A stretch of 64,000 nt of DNA from Phorcus lineatus (GCA_921293015.1 OV121082.1:27231497-27295496); one strand, 5' to 3'. Shown: positions 47,264 through 59,273, counted from the first letter of the stretch. Notes: a model not told the origin generated them from the sequence alone. Program-made: numbers and translations.

Positions 47264-49770
47264 TCTGGGCCGGTATTCTCAAAACTTCTAAGAATTTTCT
47301 TGGGCCTTAAGAATTCTTAAGTTACTTAAAAAAATCTTAGTTTCCATAACAACGTTCTTAACTTTTAAGAAATTTCTTAGAAATGGCACTTTGTACTTAA
47401 TTTTTTTCTTAACTTTAAGTAACCTCATGAGGACACTTAACTACCTAAGAAAATTCTTAAATCAAATAAAATGGCCGCCAGCAGAAACAATGCATTCCTC
47501 ACTGAAAACTTTTCAATGTTTTTGTAATCTTATAAATGAGTAAATCTCAACGAGATTGTTAATTTTGTCTGTTGTACACTTTATTTAAACATATTTTATT
47601 CAATAAAAGTGAATTGGGATTGGTGAACAAGCCGAAGGGCTTATTTTTACATCGCTCCCAGTGTTGTACACTTGTGACAGAATATCTGTCATAATATATT
47701 GCTTGAAATTTACCTTGAAATCATTTTGACAATAATGTAATGATGTAAAATAATGTGCAAGTATTTGAATCTAGCCTAAATAACTAATGATTCAAACTTT
47801 CCATTTATTTTGGACCAAATGACATTATGAACACATGGCACTGTGAAAATTTCTTCTGCTAAGCAAATTGACACTTCATATGAGATGCTCCCCCGGTCCT
47901 TGATTGAAAATGACAAGTTAAAAACAACTACATAATGTATGAAAAGTTTGACAGGTATGTGATTGGACTCACTGCTACGTTGATATAAACAACCGTTCTC
48001 ATAACAATCACAATACTCAATTTTGGGCTTAGTAAGGAGTCTGAGTTGACAGATTAGAGTTATTCCCCTTCTGGTGCTGTCAAAAATCTGAATCAATATT
48101 AAAGTGAAATTGATGAAGTAAAACTTTATTCACTTTGGTTAACTTATATTGATAATGTGTATATATTTGTGTGCTTTTTTTAGAAATTAAAATTGATTGT
48201 TTAATACAAAATGTATACACAGATATGAATATTTTACATTTAAATGAATTGATTGAGAAAAATTTATTTCATACTCATTGAATTTATTTGAAATCGAGAC
48301 CTAATTATTTTGATGTGTAATCTTAATTATTTGTGTAAAAATGATTTCTAAACTTTATACAATTTCATTATAATTCTTTTCCCAATCCAAAGATTTTTCA
48401 AAAAAAATCTTCAAACAATGTTCCAGCTAATGTTTTTCCTAATTCTAAATGTATATTTATTATTTTATTAGTTAGCTTAATAGCAATCAAGAAAGAATCT
48501 AGGAAGTGATGATTTTTAGCCATATGTAACTTGTATTGTGGAGATATATTAAAATTCTACATTATAACAGAATTATTTTTAATTATTTCAGTGTACATAT
48601 ATGATTTTCAAAGTTTGTGTTATTTTTCAATCAAATGATATTGTGCATATATATTTGCAAATATAACTTTAAATAAAAATAACATATATAAACTAACTCG
48701 CCAGAATATTGAAGAATAAAAGCTTTAATTTAGTACAAACAATGAGCAAGCAATGCTGACTCAAAGAAACATATCATCTAATCATTAAAGCGTTTTAATA
48801 TTTTTAAATTTTTTAAATTTAACAAATTTTCACTTGAGACATGACATGAAGATTACCGTATATATTTTTTGAAAATCTTTGAATTATTACAAATATGCAC
48901 TTGACATATGACAAACTTAGGTTATATATTCTTTTCTTACTGACAATCATACAAACCAATTAACCATTGGAACATATATTCCTCTTTACTTGAATGGTTA
49001 AATAGAAAATATAGGCGTTCCAATAAAACTTGAAATATTATTCTACATAAATTCTTTTTGATTGTAACACTGAAAAAGGACCTTGAGTTGAACAATTATG
49101 CAAGAGGATATATGATTAAATTTAATGGCTTGTCCGTCTTTCTTTGCGTTTTCTTACCTTTTTAACAAGGAGAGCAAACATCCGTTGCTATAAATAGATT
49201 AGGGGATTTCCATTATGTCATCAAATAGCCTCTAAACTCTTTTTTCAGGTACTACTCTTCCCACAATGCAAGTTGTTTTCTTCTTAGTTAATTCTAAGAA
49301 TTTTAACAATTATTCCGCTAAGATTTTTTCTTAAATGGACTTAAGAGGACATTTAAGATATCTCTTAAAGTTAAGAATTCTTAAGGAATCTTAAGCAAAA
49401 AATTCTAAGAAGTTTTGTGAATAACGGCCCTGACTGCAGTCTCGCTGCTCGCACATGCTGACACTAGTTTAGCGCAGACAAAACCTAGTCATTAGCGAAC
49501 CAATCACATTATTGCGTTTAAAATAAGGATAGCGGCGATCAAGGTTCACAAATGGTAAATGGGAGTTACTTGCCCCTAGCTACTGATACCGAATGCTTTT
49601 GCCGCACGCATTGCGATTGGTTAGCTGAGTTTATGTAAGAACATGCGCTACTGTAGGCTGCGGTCAGACCGATGTGGAGAAGATAGCCTAGACAGATAGA
49701 GTTCAAATCTCGATAGAGTCAATATTTTGTAACTTTTATTCCTCAGAACATGGTCGATTTTAATCAGACT
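47161..49770. repeat. Fold-back: inverted arms 47161-47267 + 49430-49518 and 49601-49770
   Basis: CAGTCTGATTAAAATCGA at 47161 is inverted at TCGATTTTAATCAGACTG (49754-49771), and the match continues inward through GAGATTTGAACTCTA, CTAGGCTATC and CCAATC words to about 49518/49601, at roughly 85-90% in the outer 100 bp. The left arm includes the end of the recombinase coding part. The left arm is split by the element at 47268-49429. Confidence 0.88.
47268..49429. mobile_element. 2,162-bp PIF/Harbinger-like non-autonomous element
   Basis: The ends GGCCGGTATTCTCAAAACTT and (inverted) GGCCGTTATTCACAAAACTT continue into TTAAGAATTCTTAA-rich subterminal sequence. CTG flanks both sides (47265-47267, 49430-49432), a 3-bp duplication as in PIF/Harbinger. 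AAAATGGCCGCCAGCAG at 47468 may be the remains of a start region (MAASRNNAFLTENF). The 106-codon minus-strand frame at 47776-48096 has no recognised domain. The body is very AT-rich. Confidence 0.75.
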
Positions 49771-50791
49771 GGTTTAGGGGGTCTAGGATTCAGTGCAAAA
49801 TCTTACCGCCCCATTAGTACCCTCACATACAGTGTCTAGTATAATCTCTTAAAGTCATAGTCTCATTTTTGTAAGGCAACTAAACTGAATTAATTATTCT
49901 TCACGAACAAAATCTGATCACTAATACAATTATTTCCTGTCGCATTTTGCAAAGATTTTCATTTTTATGCCCGTTTTACAGTTTTGGATGAAGCAGCTTA
50001 TTGGTGTATGCCGTTTCATACCGATGACGTACCGAATCAAGTGCTATCCCATCGCGAGTACGAAACACCAGAAAACTATTCATCGCAGCGCCGATACTTA
50101 TGACAGACGCATTCTTCACTGAGTTTACCACCTTTTTGTTATTTCTGTATTTGAAAAAGCGTAAGCTATAAGCTATTTTCATTGGATATTCAGCTGGGAA
50201 ATTTTATGTGTCCTTCGTCACGGCCTTAGCGAAATGACGTGGTAAGGACTAACGCTCGCAAAAAACATAATATTCGGGTAGGGTAGGGTAGTTTGAACTT
50301 CATTATTGAGGGCTAGAATGCCTGCAGAGTTCTGAAAATTGTTGCAAACGTCAGGGGAAAGATTTCTGTGAGTGGTGAACTATTTGTCAGGCATTTATTA
50401 CAATTTGCCTTGCAAAAATGAGACTATGACTTTAAGGACAGTCCTGCATATTTTGGGGTTTGAATTGTATTTCTATATTTCATTATTTCACCAGTAGTTT
50501 ATATTTGATGTTAGATGATAGTTGCTTTATATGTGAAACTGGTTCATTGTTACTACTTTTTCAATTGTGTGGCATTTAATGTTGATGTTTTGTTTAAGGC
50601 TCTTTTATGAGTGCTTCATGGCCTCTCAGGATTAGGCTTGTATGAGTTACCTCCCTTGTATTCACTACGCATTGCATCCAGTTCGTTGTTACCTTTCATA
50701 AAAATATTAAGAACTTTCTTCTACGTTACACTGTTATCTCGCAATAGATTTCACTGTAGTCATCTTTACAACTATATGTTTTGCACTCAGT

Positions 50792-50872
50792 AATAAGGCT
50801 AACTGTTATCAATAAAATTAATGATAATTCTATTTCATTATGTTCTGCTTTACTATGAAATATTTGATAAAA
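50792..50872 (+). repeat. B1 repeat of the YR element
   Basis: AATAAGGCTAACTGTTATCAATAAAATTAAT... matches B2 at 51041-51129 with a few differences. It includes an AATAAA polyadenylation signal. Confidence 0.9.
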
Positions 50873-50963
50873 TAGTAGTCATGAAAAGCAGAACTACTTC
50901 TTTAATGTATGACGTCACATAACATGTGATTATGTGACGTCATGTATTCTTGCGCTGTTCAGT
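50873..50963 (+). repeat. A2 repeat of the YR element
   Basis: Copy of A1 (43601-43693), including the TGACGTCA palindrome. It directly follows B1. Confidence 0.92.
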
Positions 50964-51040
50964 GTTGATATGTTTCCTACTTGTATATGCCCTTATGATA
51001 GCCTCCTGCCAATGAATGCCTGCAAATGTGAACAATGCAA

Positions 51041-51129
51041 GATAAGGCTGACTGTTATTAATAAAATTAATTATGATTTTATTTCATCGTTATGTTCAGC
51101 TTTACTATGACACATATTGGATACAATAG
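51041..51129 (+). repeat. B2 repeat, 3' end of the YR element
   Basis: GATAAGGCTGACTGTTATTAATAAAATT...ATACAATAG, a copy of B1. The element ends here; ATAG also closes B1. Confidence 0.9.
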
Positions 51130-51419
51130 GGGGATTAACTGGCGGACACAGCCAAATGTTCTTATTTTATGTAATGTGTGAAATGCACATGTTTGAAATC
51201 TATATTTTATTCATAATTGGTAAAATAAATTCGTAAGATTCAGAAAGTTTTCAAATGTACTTTTAGATCATTAGGATTGACATAAGTGTAATGAAAACTG
51301 TTTCATTTACAGAAAGTAGCCCTGTTTTCATTTGAAACATACTTGAAAATGAATTTGTATGCAAGTGAAAGCAGTTGTAGCCTTTTTTTAATAAATTTGC
51401 CGTCCTTTTTCAAACTTTG

Positions 51420-51790
51420 AGGAAATACAAATGACACACTGTGACCTTGACCTTGACCAATTGAAGCAAAACCTTCTTAAATCTTGATACTTCTCCATAG
51501 TTGATATTTATCAAATAAGAAAGTCATAGCACAAACACTTTTCAAGTTATTGTGTTTACAAAGGAATTTTTTTTAGGATTTCATAACTGGCCACCTTGAG
51601 CTTTGACCTCTTATATGGGCATGTCAAAAGAATTAACAAGCAATTAATTATCAATCTGAGTTCTCAATACCAATTTCTTGTTCATAATTTGATTAAAGGG
51701 TTCACATGGCCAAAACCCATTTTTCATGACTTTGACCTAGACATTCAAGGCCATAAAATCAATTATCAAAGCTGTCTAACTTTCTAACTG
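51420..51790. repeat. Dispersed repeat family Y, copy 2
   Basis: GACCTTGACCTTGACCAATTG at 51443, GTTCTCAATACCAAT at 51660 and GACATTCAAGG at 51738 follow the block order of 17380-17600. Confidence 0.55.
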
Positions 51791-52422
51791 TTAATACATT
51801 CTTCAATCATCTCTCACTGGTTGGGCCAGTCCGTTTCAATGTAAGGATTTAATTAAAAAATATTTCGAATTAATTAATTGTGGTATGATAAATTTATGAT
51901 ACCATTATTTTAATCAAGGAAAGCCTAAGCTTCATCTTTCTTTATTTAATGCAATACTCTTCCTCTATTTCCTCTTTAACAAAACACAATAATGCACAAG
52001 CAAACCTTACACAATGATAGATCATTCCTGGCGCTTAGTTAATGGAATTAAGTCAACACATTGATTTCCTGCCTCACCATTTCAAAGTAGCATACAGACA
52101 GGTTGTTCATTCTGGTGAGTCACTAATTTGCCTGATACATATCTACAAAAGTAAGAATAATTCTTTCAACACATTTGCCATAAAAAATCAACTGAACTGA
52201 CTGAATGAAATGTCAACAAAAATTATTCTTATTTGTTTTTCATATCTGACGTAATATGTCAAAATAACCTTAGGCCAAACAAATATAAGTTGATTTGCCG
52301 ATTAATATTTTTTCTCAAATCAGGAGAAAAAAAAAATCAAATTTGCTATAGTGTAGATGAAAATTGTTCTGAATGTTTTCAGGCGAGTTTGGCATTAATT
52401 TGCATCCACAAACAGTTCGTGA
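51791..52422. other. No gene recognised
   Basis: AT-rich spacer, only short frames. Confidence 0.5.
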
Positions 52423-53330
52423 TCAGGAGTTAACACTGCTAAGGAGATGCTGTTGCAAACGTTCAATGAGACAGTCCACTAGTTGAGGAAGTGGTGAAGG
52501 TGCTGAGGCAAACATAACTTGCTGTTCTTGATGTCCCTCTATATGAATGGGTTGAGAAAGGGGCCTGAGCATCATACAACCACTGAGAGCCAGGGCATAA
52601 GCCAAGGACAGGAGACCAAGTAGAGACTGCAACTCTTTAAGTACAGAAGAGATGCAAGACCTTTCTTGACTAAAGTCTGAATCTTTTCCCCATCTGTCTG
52701 GTAGAAAGTTGACAATGCCCAAATAAAATGCAATGAAAGTAAGTCTCTGGCAAGGGGAATAGTTGCAACTTGCCTTCATTGATCAGCCATCCTAGCTGGC
52801 GGAGAAGCTGGAGAGAAAACTGGATCTGTTTGTGTAGAACAAGAGATGCCCTGAGACTCATGAGACAATCGTTAATATACGGGTCGAACTCCACTCCTCT
52901 GAGGCGTAGTGAGAGATACCGAACGGTATGAACCTTCAAATGGTAGTTAACTCCCTCAAAGACAGATCTTAGGAACTTCCTTGTGGTTTGTAGATGGGAA
53001 CGTGGAGGTAGGCATCCTGAAGATCTAAGCTGACCAGCCAATCGTGGGGGATGATTTGAGGGGGGAGGGAGGGGGGAGACTAGGATCAAAGCTGATCTAG
53101 GAAAATCATGTGGAGTAGGCGTGAGATAATGCTTGTTGAATGACGCCATGTGGGAAACCATCTGCAACTTGTCAGAGTCTTTGGTATGAGGAAGATGAGA
53201 AAGTAGTACCCTTTGGCATGATTTTGATCTAGCAGTTGTTCTTCTCTTGGAGAGCCTGGTTGTTGGTGGCCAAAAGAGAGTGTTGAACCTTCCAGTAGGA
53301 AAGAATAGTGATTAATTCAGCAGTCCGAAA
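52423..53330 (-). mobile_element. RT relic of a DIRS/Ngaro-type YR element (fossil)
   Basis: The minus strand reads TTRKFLRSVFEGVNYHLKV, then GVEFDPYINDCLMSLRA (the YxDD region), LLRQLGWLINEGKLQLFPL, and further on LLGLLSLAYALALSGCMMLR and QPIHIEGH. This is the RT-to-RNase H region of YR retrotransposons. Only this segment remains and it is broken. It is GC-richer than its surroundings, like the relic at 2725-6245, and may be of the same family. Confidence 0.75.
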
Positions 53331-54834
53331 CTGCTTCAAGGAAGAATAATCTGTGTTTTAGTTTGCTGCACACGCCAATGTTTTCAGCAATTTTTTTATG
53401 TTGATCACAATGGGACTGTCTGGCATATGTATTTAAGTTATAAACAACCTATTATCATCATTGCAATTAAACATAAAAATAATTCATAAAAAAAAATCTT
53501 GAAAATATTTGTCGAAGGTACGATCAAAAAAACTTTTCACTGGATCAGTGTTAAGTGACTTAGTAACAGCTTGGCTTTACCTACACACAAGATCTATGAA
53601 TCATGATAAATATTTATGTCTGAGGTTTTCACAATTATTTAGTCAATATGGTAGGTCAATATAAACCAAAACTTGTAACATAATTTTTCAAAAATATTAA
53701 TCATAACCTGAAAAAAACCTTTCCAAAGCGTCTATATACATATGTGCGATACAATGAAATTCGAACACTGCTTGTAATCATATCTTACCTAAGACAATTA
53801 ATATCATGAATTTGCAAAATTACTAAATAAATGTTATTTACAATTGAGGTTCTTGGAGCTGATAATAATAGGCATTCAAAATATCAATGTCATGCTCACA
53901 TCATGAAATTTGAGGAACTGAGTTCAATTATGTTTAAGGCACTAGGGCACACCAATATTTTGTACATACAACGAATGGACTGATAATGTATATCTGTCTA
54001 TATTTCAAACGATCCACACTTGGATAATCTATGTTCTAAGTTATTCAAAGAGGGTATGTTATGTATTATATCGATGTACATTATCTATCGGAATGGAATG
54101 TTCATAAAATTGAGACGATATCCACTATTAGGCTATTGCTCGACTTTTTTTATACTCCATTTTAAGAATATGCTTGAATTAGAAAAACAAACGGTTTGAA
54201 AAATCATTGAAGCATGCCTGCCACACGAGCACTGCATGTTGTGTCGTGATAGAAGACAGAATTTAATTTTTGTATATATGTTAGGTCAGGTTAATAAAAC
54301 AGTCAAAAGCAGGGAAAACATCATCTAAATAATATACAAATTCTATATATCGGGAAATTTTGTTTTCAGTCTCACAATACCTATATGTGTTTTCTTGGGA
54401 TGTTTTTATAGCAAACACCATATTCAATACATTCGAATATAATATCAGTTAGAAATACACCACTCGTGATCACAAGTATGGTTACCATAAAGAATTGTAT
54501 TGAACGAGTTATGTATTACTTATCTTGTAAATAGAATATACAGGTAATCATATTTAAATCTGGTAGAAACTATACTTTTGATGAGTTTTGAGACGAAAAT
54601 ACTGACATCGATCAGAATGATACCAGACCTATACACTGTGATGCCATATAAGTTATTATTCTTAACATAAAATCATTCAACATATTTTTTCTTTTGCAAG
54701 ACACCACTGTCAAATCTCTAATGAAAATGGCAACTAAACTCTCAAAAAAAGAAACTTGACATTCATGCGAAATTGATTTTTTTTAAACGGGTCAATTTTT
54801 TTCATGATACATACCTGTAATTTAAAGAAAGACT
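53331..54834. other. No gene recognised
   Basis: AT-rich. GACTGTCTGGCATATGTAT near 53408 matches a short repeat near 36310. Nothing else is supported. Confidence 0.5.
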
Positions 54835-56060
54835 TGCTCAAAAGTGTAAATTTACCAAAAACAATGGCTTTCGGGGTATAAAAAGCCGTATCAGCCGCTG
54901 TTCATTCAGACTACACAACATCGGTACAGCGACCTGAAGAATTCCAAGACTGAACAGAGCGCAACGCAACAACGCTATTGGCAGACTGCAAGCAGGAGCG
55001 ACGCAGCGAGATGTTGCAACACACTTTGGCGTGTCCAGACAGACCATCTCTTCATTGTGGACCCGTTTCAACACCCGAAACAGCGTTGATGATAGGCCAA
55101 GGTCAGGAAGACCAAGGGTGACTACTCGGGCCCAAGATCGGTACATCTGACTGCTCCACCTTCGGGAACGCACCAGGACAGCAACGTCAACAACAACGCA
55201 GATACCAGGCCTGCGTCGAATTCCGACCAAACGGTACGCAATAGGCTGAGAGAGGCTGGACTTTTTCCATGACGACCGATTCGACGTCCCGTTTTAACGC
55301 AACGTCATCTGGCGGAACGTCTCCAGTGGTGTCAACAGAGGATGAGTTGGGCACGTGCAAGGTGGAGAACCGTTCTCTTCACTGATGAGTCCTGTTTTCT
55401 GCTTCGACGAAGTGATGGACGAGCACGTGTATACCGACGTCGTGGAGAACATTACGCTGCCAACTGTGTCCAGGAGGTTGTCCCATTTGGAGGTGGGAGT
55501 GTCATGGTGTGGGCCGGGATTCGTCACGGTGTTAGGACACCCCTTGTGCATGTTGTGGGTAATCTCACAGGAGTACGGTATAGGGACTTGATCCTACAGC
55601 CTTACGTTATTCCTCACGTCAACATCCATGGTGGTCTCTTTCAGCAGGACAATGCTCGACCATATGTTGCACGTGTTTGTCAAGACTTTTTACAGTGTAA
55701 CAATGTCCAGACATTGCCATGGCCAGCCAGGTCAAAAGATTTGTCACCAATTGAGCATCTCTGGGACGAACTGGATCGACGCGTGCGCAGTAGGAATCCA
55801 CTACCCCAAACAGTTCCAGGACTTCTTGCAGCACTTTAGCACGAATGGCAGAACATTCCACAGGCTGTGATAGACAACTTGATTGCATCCATGGGTGAGT
55901 GAGTGAGTTGGGGTTTAACGTGCTTTGAACACGCATCCATGGGTCGTCGGTGCAAAGCAATAATCAATGCCAATGGTGACTGCAGCACTCTTTGAAAATC
56001 TGTTAACTGACAATAATTAGGCAATGCGTTAAAAAATGATTCCAGAAAGTGACCAAGGGG
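54835..56060 (+). mobile_element. Tc1/mariner transposon copy
   Basis: The N-terminal helix-turn-helix part (about 54960-55150; RDVATHFGVSRQTISSLWTRF) is followed by a linker (RPRSGRPRVTT), then a long open frame 55342-55839: FTDESCFLLRRSDGRARVYRRRGEH, VPFGGGSVMVWAGIRHG, LTGVRYRDLILQP, FQQDNARPYVARV and LSPIEHLWDELDRR (DDE-type acidic residues all visible). Frameshifts separate the N-terminal part from the catalytic frame, so it is probably inactive but is the youngest-looking Tc1 copy here. Terminal inverted repeats were not identified. A 36-bp SINE-like insertion lies near the 3' end. Confidence 0.9.
55897..55932 (+). mobile_element. 36-bp SINE-like insertion with 12-bp target duplication
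   Basis: GAGTGAGTGAGTTGGGGTTTAACGTG... is flanked by GCATCCATGGGT at 55885-55896 and 55933-55944. Removing the insert and one duplicate restores a continuous Tc1 3' region. Same family as 35033-35090. Confidence 0.92.
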
Positions 56061-56094
56061 CATTGCAGTCGACCTTTAACAAAAATGTATGTAT

Positions 56095-56340
56095 TCAGGG
56101 ACCAGTTGTTTAAAACCTAGTTATCCCTTAACCAGCCATTAAATCTATTAAACCGACTGAACTTTAGCAGAGCTGTAATCTTGTTGTTCAAAACTTCGTT
56201 AACTCAACAGACTATTAACTTGATGTTAAAGATAACACACCTAATTTTTAACAGTGTGGTTAACTCACAAAATGGCGTCTGTGGCTTACGCTGCCTTCAC
56301 GTTGCCAATTCAGCAGAGAAAGGATAGGGTGTAATATGGA
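56095..56340 (+). mobile_element. Possible left end of a PIF/Harbinger-like element
   Basis: GGGACCAGTTGTTTAAAACC...TTAACC resembles known 'ggaccagttgtt...' transposon ends, and AAAATGGCGTCTGTGGCTTAC at 56270 looks like a start region (MASVAYAAFT). No matching right end was found. Confidence 0.3.
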
Positions 56341-58143
56341 CTTGACTTAAACATAGGGCTAAAATCTAATGAAGAATTGCGCCTTTGCTACTGTTTTAGG
56401 AGAGAGTCTATTGCCTACCTTTGCAACATTTTGCACCGTGGTCGCATAACATAATGAAGCGTTCATAAAATCATTATCAAATGTGACGGGTAATGGTCGG
56501 GTATCACATAAATATTTTTGTAAGTTCGATTTCAAGTTACATTCGATGAATGATATTAAAAAACAACGATCAAAATCATAGCTATATATTAGGAAGATCA
56601 AATACTTATTTCAAATGATGATATTACCAGAATCTCATATCATGGTGTTGTGAATATTAATTTCTTTCACATCCAATTTGATGTGCATAATAAATTACCA
56701 TTTTATTTCCTTGATTTCGACAATTGAAGAGTAGATAATATATAATTAGATCCAAATATTTGTAATCTAATCTATAGTTATGGCTGTTTAGTTTGTCATA
56801 TATATAATGAACTACTTGGGAAAAGATATGGGGTTTAACGCCGCTTTCAAGAGTATTTCACTGAAATTGCAGCTGCTAGTTTTATTGCAGGGAGAAAGCC
56901 CGCAACACCATTGTGGCTATGCATTGCGGTGAAACATGCGAGCATCGGCTGGAACTAGCGAACTATGGGTGGTCCTACACTGAAATTCAATGTAGCATTG
57001 CACCCAAACCTTATTGCGTGTAGAACAGTTCTCTACTGCAGACAAAGTTGCCGAGCCCCTGGCGTACTCTTTTTTGTAAATGTTTGAAAGATATGAATAG
57101 AAGTTGGATATTTACATAATGTTACATAATATAATGATGCTCAGTAGGCTAACATAAGTGTAATAGTGTATTTTCTGCCTTGTTGTTTATATTTTTTTAT
57201 TGTCGCAAAATCTTCCCCTTACTTCCTTTCCATCAAATCTCTCAACATTTTTTGGTAAAAAATATTTGGGGGCGGGACATCCAACTTGTTTTTTAGGGGA
57301 CCATGAACGTTGCTGACATTTGGGCTTGGGTGTCTTTGCTCCGTTCTGAGCATACGGAGCATTCCAAGCGCTATCCGCAAACATATGAAGAGAGGAGGGT
57401 GGAGCCCTTGAAGGCTGTTTTTATTAAAATTTGTCCCACCTGCATTGATACAAAGAACCAGTCTGACGCACAATACAGCAAGGATAGCAATATACAAGTG
57501 TCTTCTGCTGCAACCTGAACATGGAGTCATGGAAGTGGACGACATCTTCCTCCAATGCTGGGTATAGAGCTTCTACCAAGCAAGAAGAAAGGCCTTAATT
57601 TCTGACGCCAACAAAGGCAGGCAGTCAGGGCATCTAGTAGTCCAGGAACATATGATGAAAACACAGTCTGGGCAGTGTAAGTGCGGTTCTTTGAGACAGA
57701 TTTTTGCTATCCGCGAGAGTCACAGAAAATTTTTGGCATTCTTTTTGAAAAGAAGACTGGTTCAAAACAAAAACAAAAACAAAAAGTGAAGCAAACATTT
57801 TCTTAACAAAATAATCTTTTTAAATAGCAAATTCCAATCAAAAATGATTTAAACATATAAAGAAACATGAATGAAAGCTTAAATATATGACCTAATAAAA
57901 AAAAAACACCAAAGAGTAAAGACGAAAAAACAAGGATGAGCAATTGCTTTCAAAAGCTTTGTGAACCTGCCAGTAACGCCACAAACTCATGCGAGCAGCC
58001 ATTGCTGATATATTACAAAGGCAAGGTAAGCAAGGAAAAAACAAAGAAAAGGAAGCGTGAATAAGTTGTAAGAAAGTATCCCTAGTAAAAAATGCAAGAA
58101 AACTTCGACCAAGCAAAGCAACGACAATGCAAAAGGAACAAGA
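56341..58143. other. No clear gene; unresolved GC-richer minus-strand segment 57200-57700
   Basis: Mostly AT-rich. GGGGTTTAACGCCGC at 56830 is a SINE-like scrap and 57107-57165 matches 42411-42475. The 57200-57700 stretch is less AT-rich and partly open on the minus strand (57219-57545, 108 codons), but no domain is recognisable; it could be another decayed YR-element part. Confidence 0.4.
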
Positions 58144-58960
58144 AAAAAAGTGAGCATGGCTCACATACCCCCACAGCCCGTCTGATTTCTTCTCCCTCTA
58201 GTCTGAATTAATATGATTCCGGATAAGCTGATTTACTAAAAGTTACTGTATTAGTTTAAGAGTAAATGTTAATCGCTACAAGTCCAATTGCGCAATCAAG
58301 GGCCATAAGTCTGACAAAAATAATATTTCGGAAATGGCTTTCGAACTCGATCAAGAGCATCAAAAGGTGTGTCCAAAACAAAATTTTTATTCACCTAAGT
58401 GTGAAACTGTCTGAGAAAACTTGTCCCCATGGAAGCATCACACCTGTTAATCGCTCCAAGTCCAATTTCAGAAGCAAGGGGCCATAACTCTTTAAAAAAT
58501 AAAATTTTGGAAATGGCTTTCGAACTCGATCAAGAGTATCATCAGGTGTGCCAATTGTACACCATATAACTAAGTCCAAAAAATGACGTTTCTATGGAAA
58601 CGACAAAAAAATGAATTCCAGAAAATTCAAAAGTGGTCCAAACTATAGACAAGGTTATGGTTAACAAGTGTGCAAAGTTTGGTTGATCCAGACCTGACGG
58701 TTTTTGAGTAAATTGACCTGACTTGTGATGAATTTGATCTTTAACGAGCCAAAAGAAGGGTTGAGGGAGGGGAGAGGGATGTTGTTAGTATAAATTGAAA
58801 TCGTGCAGGTGCAAGGTACATCCCCACAAAATTTCAGCTTTGGTTGGCAGCAGTTTTGGAGGAGATGTCGCTTTACAGCTGATGGAAAATGGCCACCGGA
58901 TGACGGGCCATACAATAAACCCATCTGACATTTCAGGTCCGACAAGCTAAAAAATTAATT
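58144..58960. repeat. Unit-built repeat starting GAGCATGGCTCACATACCCCC
   Basis: Two units share AATCGCT(A/C)CAAGTCCAATT, GGCCATAA and GGCTTTCGAACTCGATCAAG at 58271-58360 and 58449-58540. The start is shared with 42483. The right end is not defined. Confidence 0.65.
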
Positions 58961-58983
58961 ACCAAAATTTATGTGCACTTTAA

Positions 58984-59273
58984 AGAGCCACTCCGTGAGT
59001 TGTTGGAGTCATATATGTCAACCTTAATCCATGGTGTCATTTGATCGCGAAGTATTGACCATTACCAAAAAGACACATTTTATAGCTTATTGGTTTTTTT
59101 TACAGTGACAATATGAAGGTAGAACGTCGCAATTATAATCGAAAACCGGACAGTGGCGCGCATCAAATAGTCAAACGTAATTTTGGAGACTTATCTAAAA
59201 CAGCCAGGAGGGCAGTTAGGAGTTAATAGCGTAATAGGTAAATAATATGTTATGAAAATCACGGAGTGGCTCT
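58984..59273. mobile_element. 290-bp MITE flanked by TTAA
   Basis: AGAGCCACTCCGTGA at the left is perfectly inverted at the right (TCACGGAGTGGCTCT). TTAA lies at both flanks (58980-58983, 59274-59277), as for piggyBac-type insertions, although the terminal bases are not classic piggyBac (CCY). No coding sequence. Its right edge is 45 bp downstream of the llgl exon donor. Confidence 0.85.

Larger units (their letters stand above)
43601..51129 (+). mobile_element. YR retrotransposon with A1...B1-A2-B2 split direct repeats (fossil)
   Basis: The element is about 5.4 kb without a nested 2.2-kb insertion. A1 (43601-43693) is repeated as A2 (50873-50963); B1 (50792-50872) is repeated as B2 (51041-51129). 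Between A1 and B1 lie gag (43679-44315), RT and RNase H (about 44600-46265) and tyrosine recombinase (about 46640-47263). Split direct repeats of this order are the hallmark of Ngaro/PAT-type YR retrotransposons, while the RT text resembles DIRS. The coding part is broken in several places. A fold-back and a PIF/Harbinger-like insertion occupy the 3' non-coding part. Confidence 0.8.

Noticed and set aside
55378-55412. CTGATGAGTCC resembling a hammerhead core; also 33047-33062 (minus) and 28226
   Set aside because: At 55382 and 33050 this is the Tc1 transposase codons for TDESC. At 28226 no GAA follows a stem II. None has a complete core.
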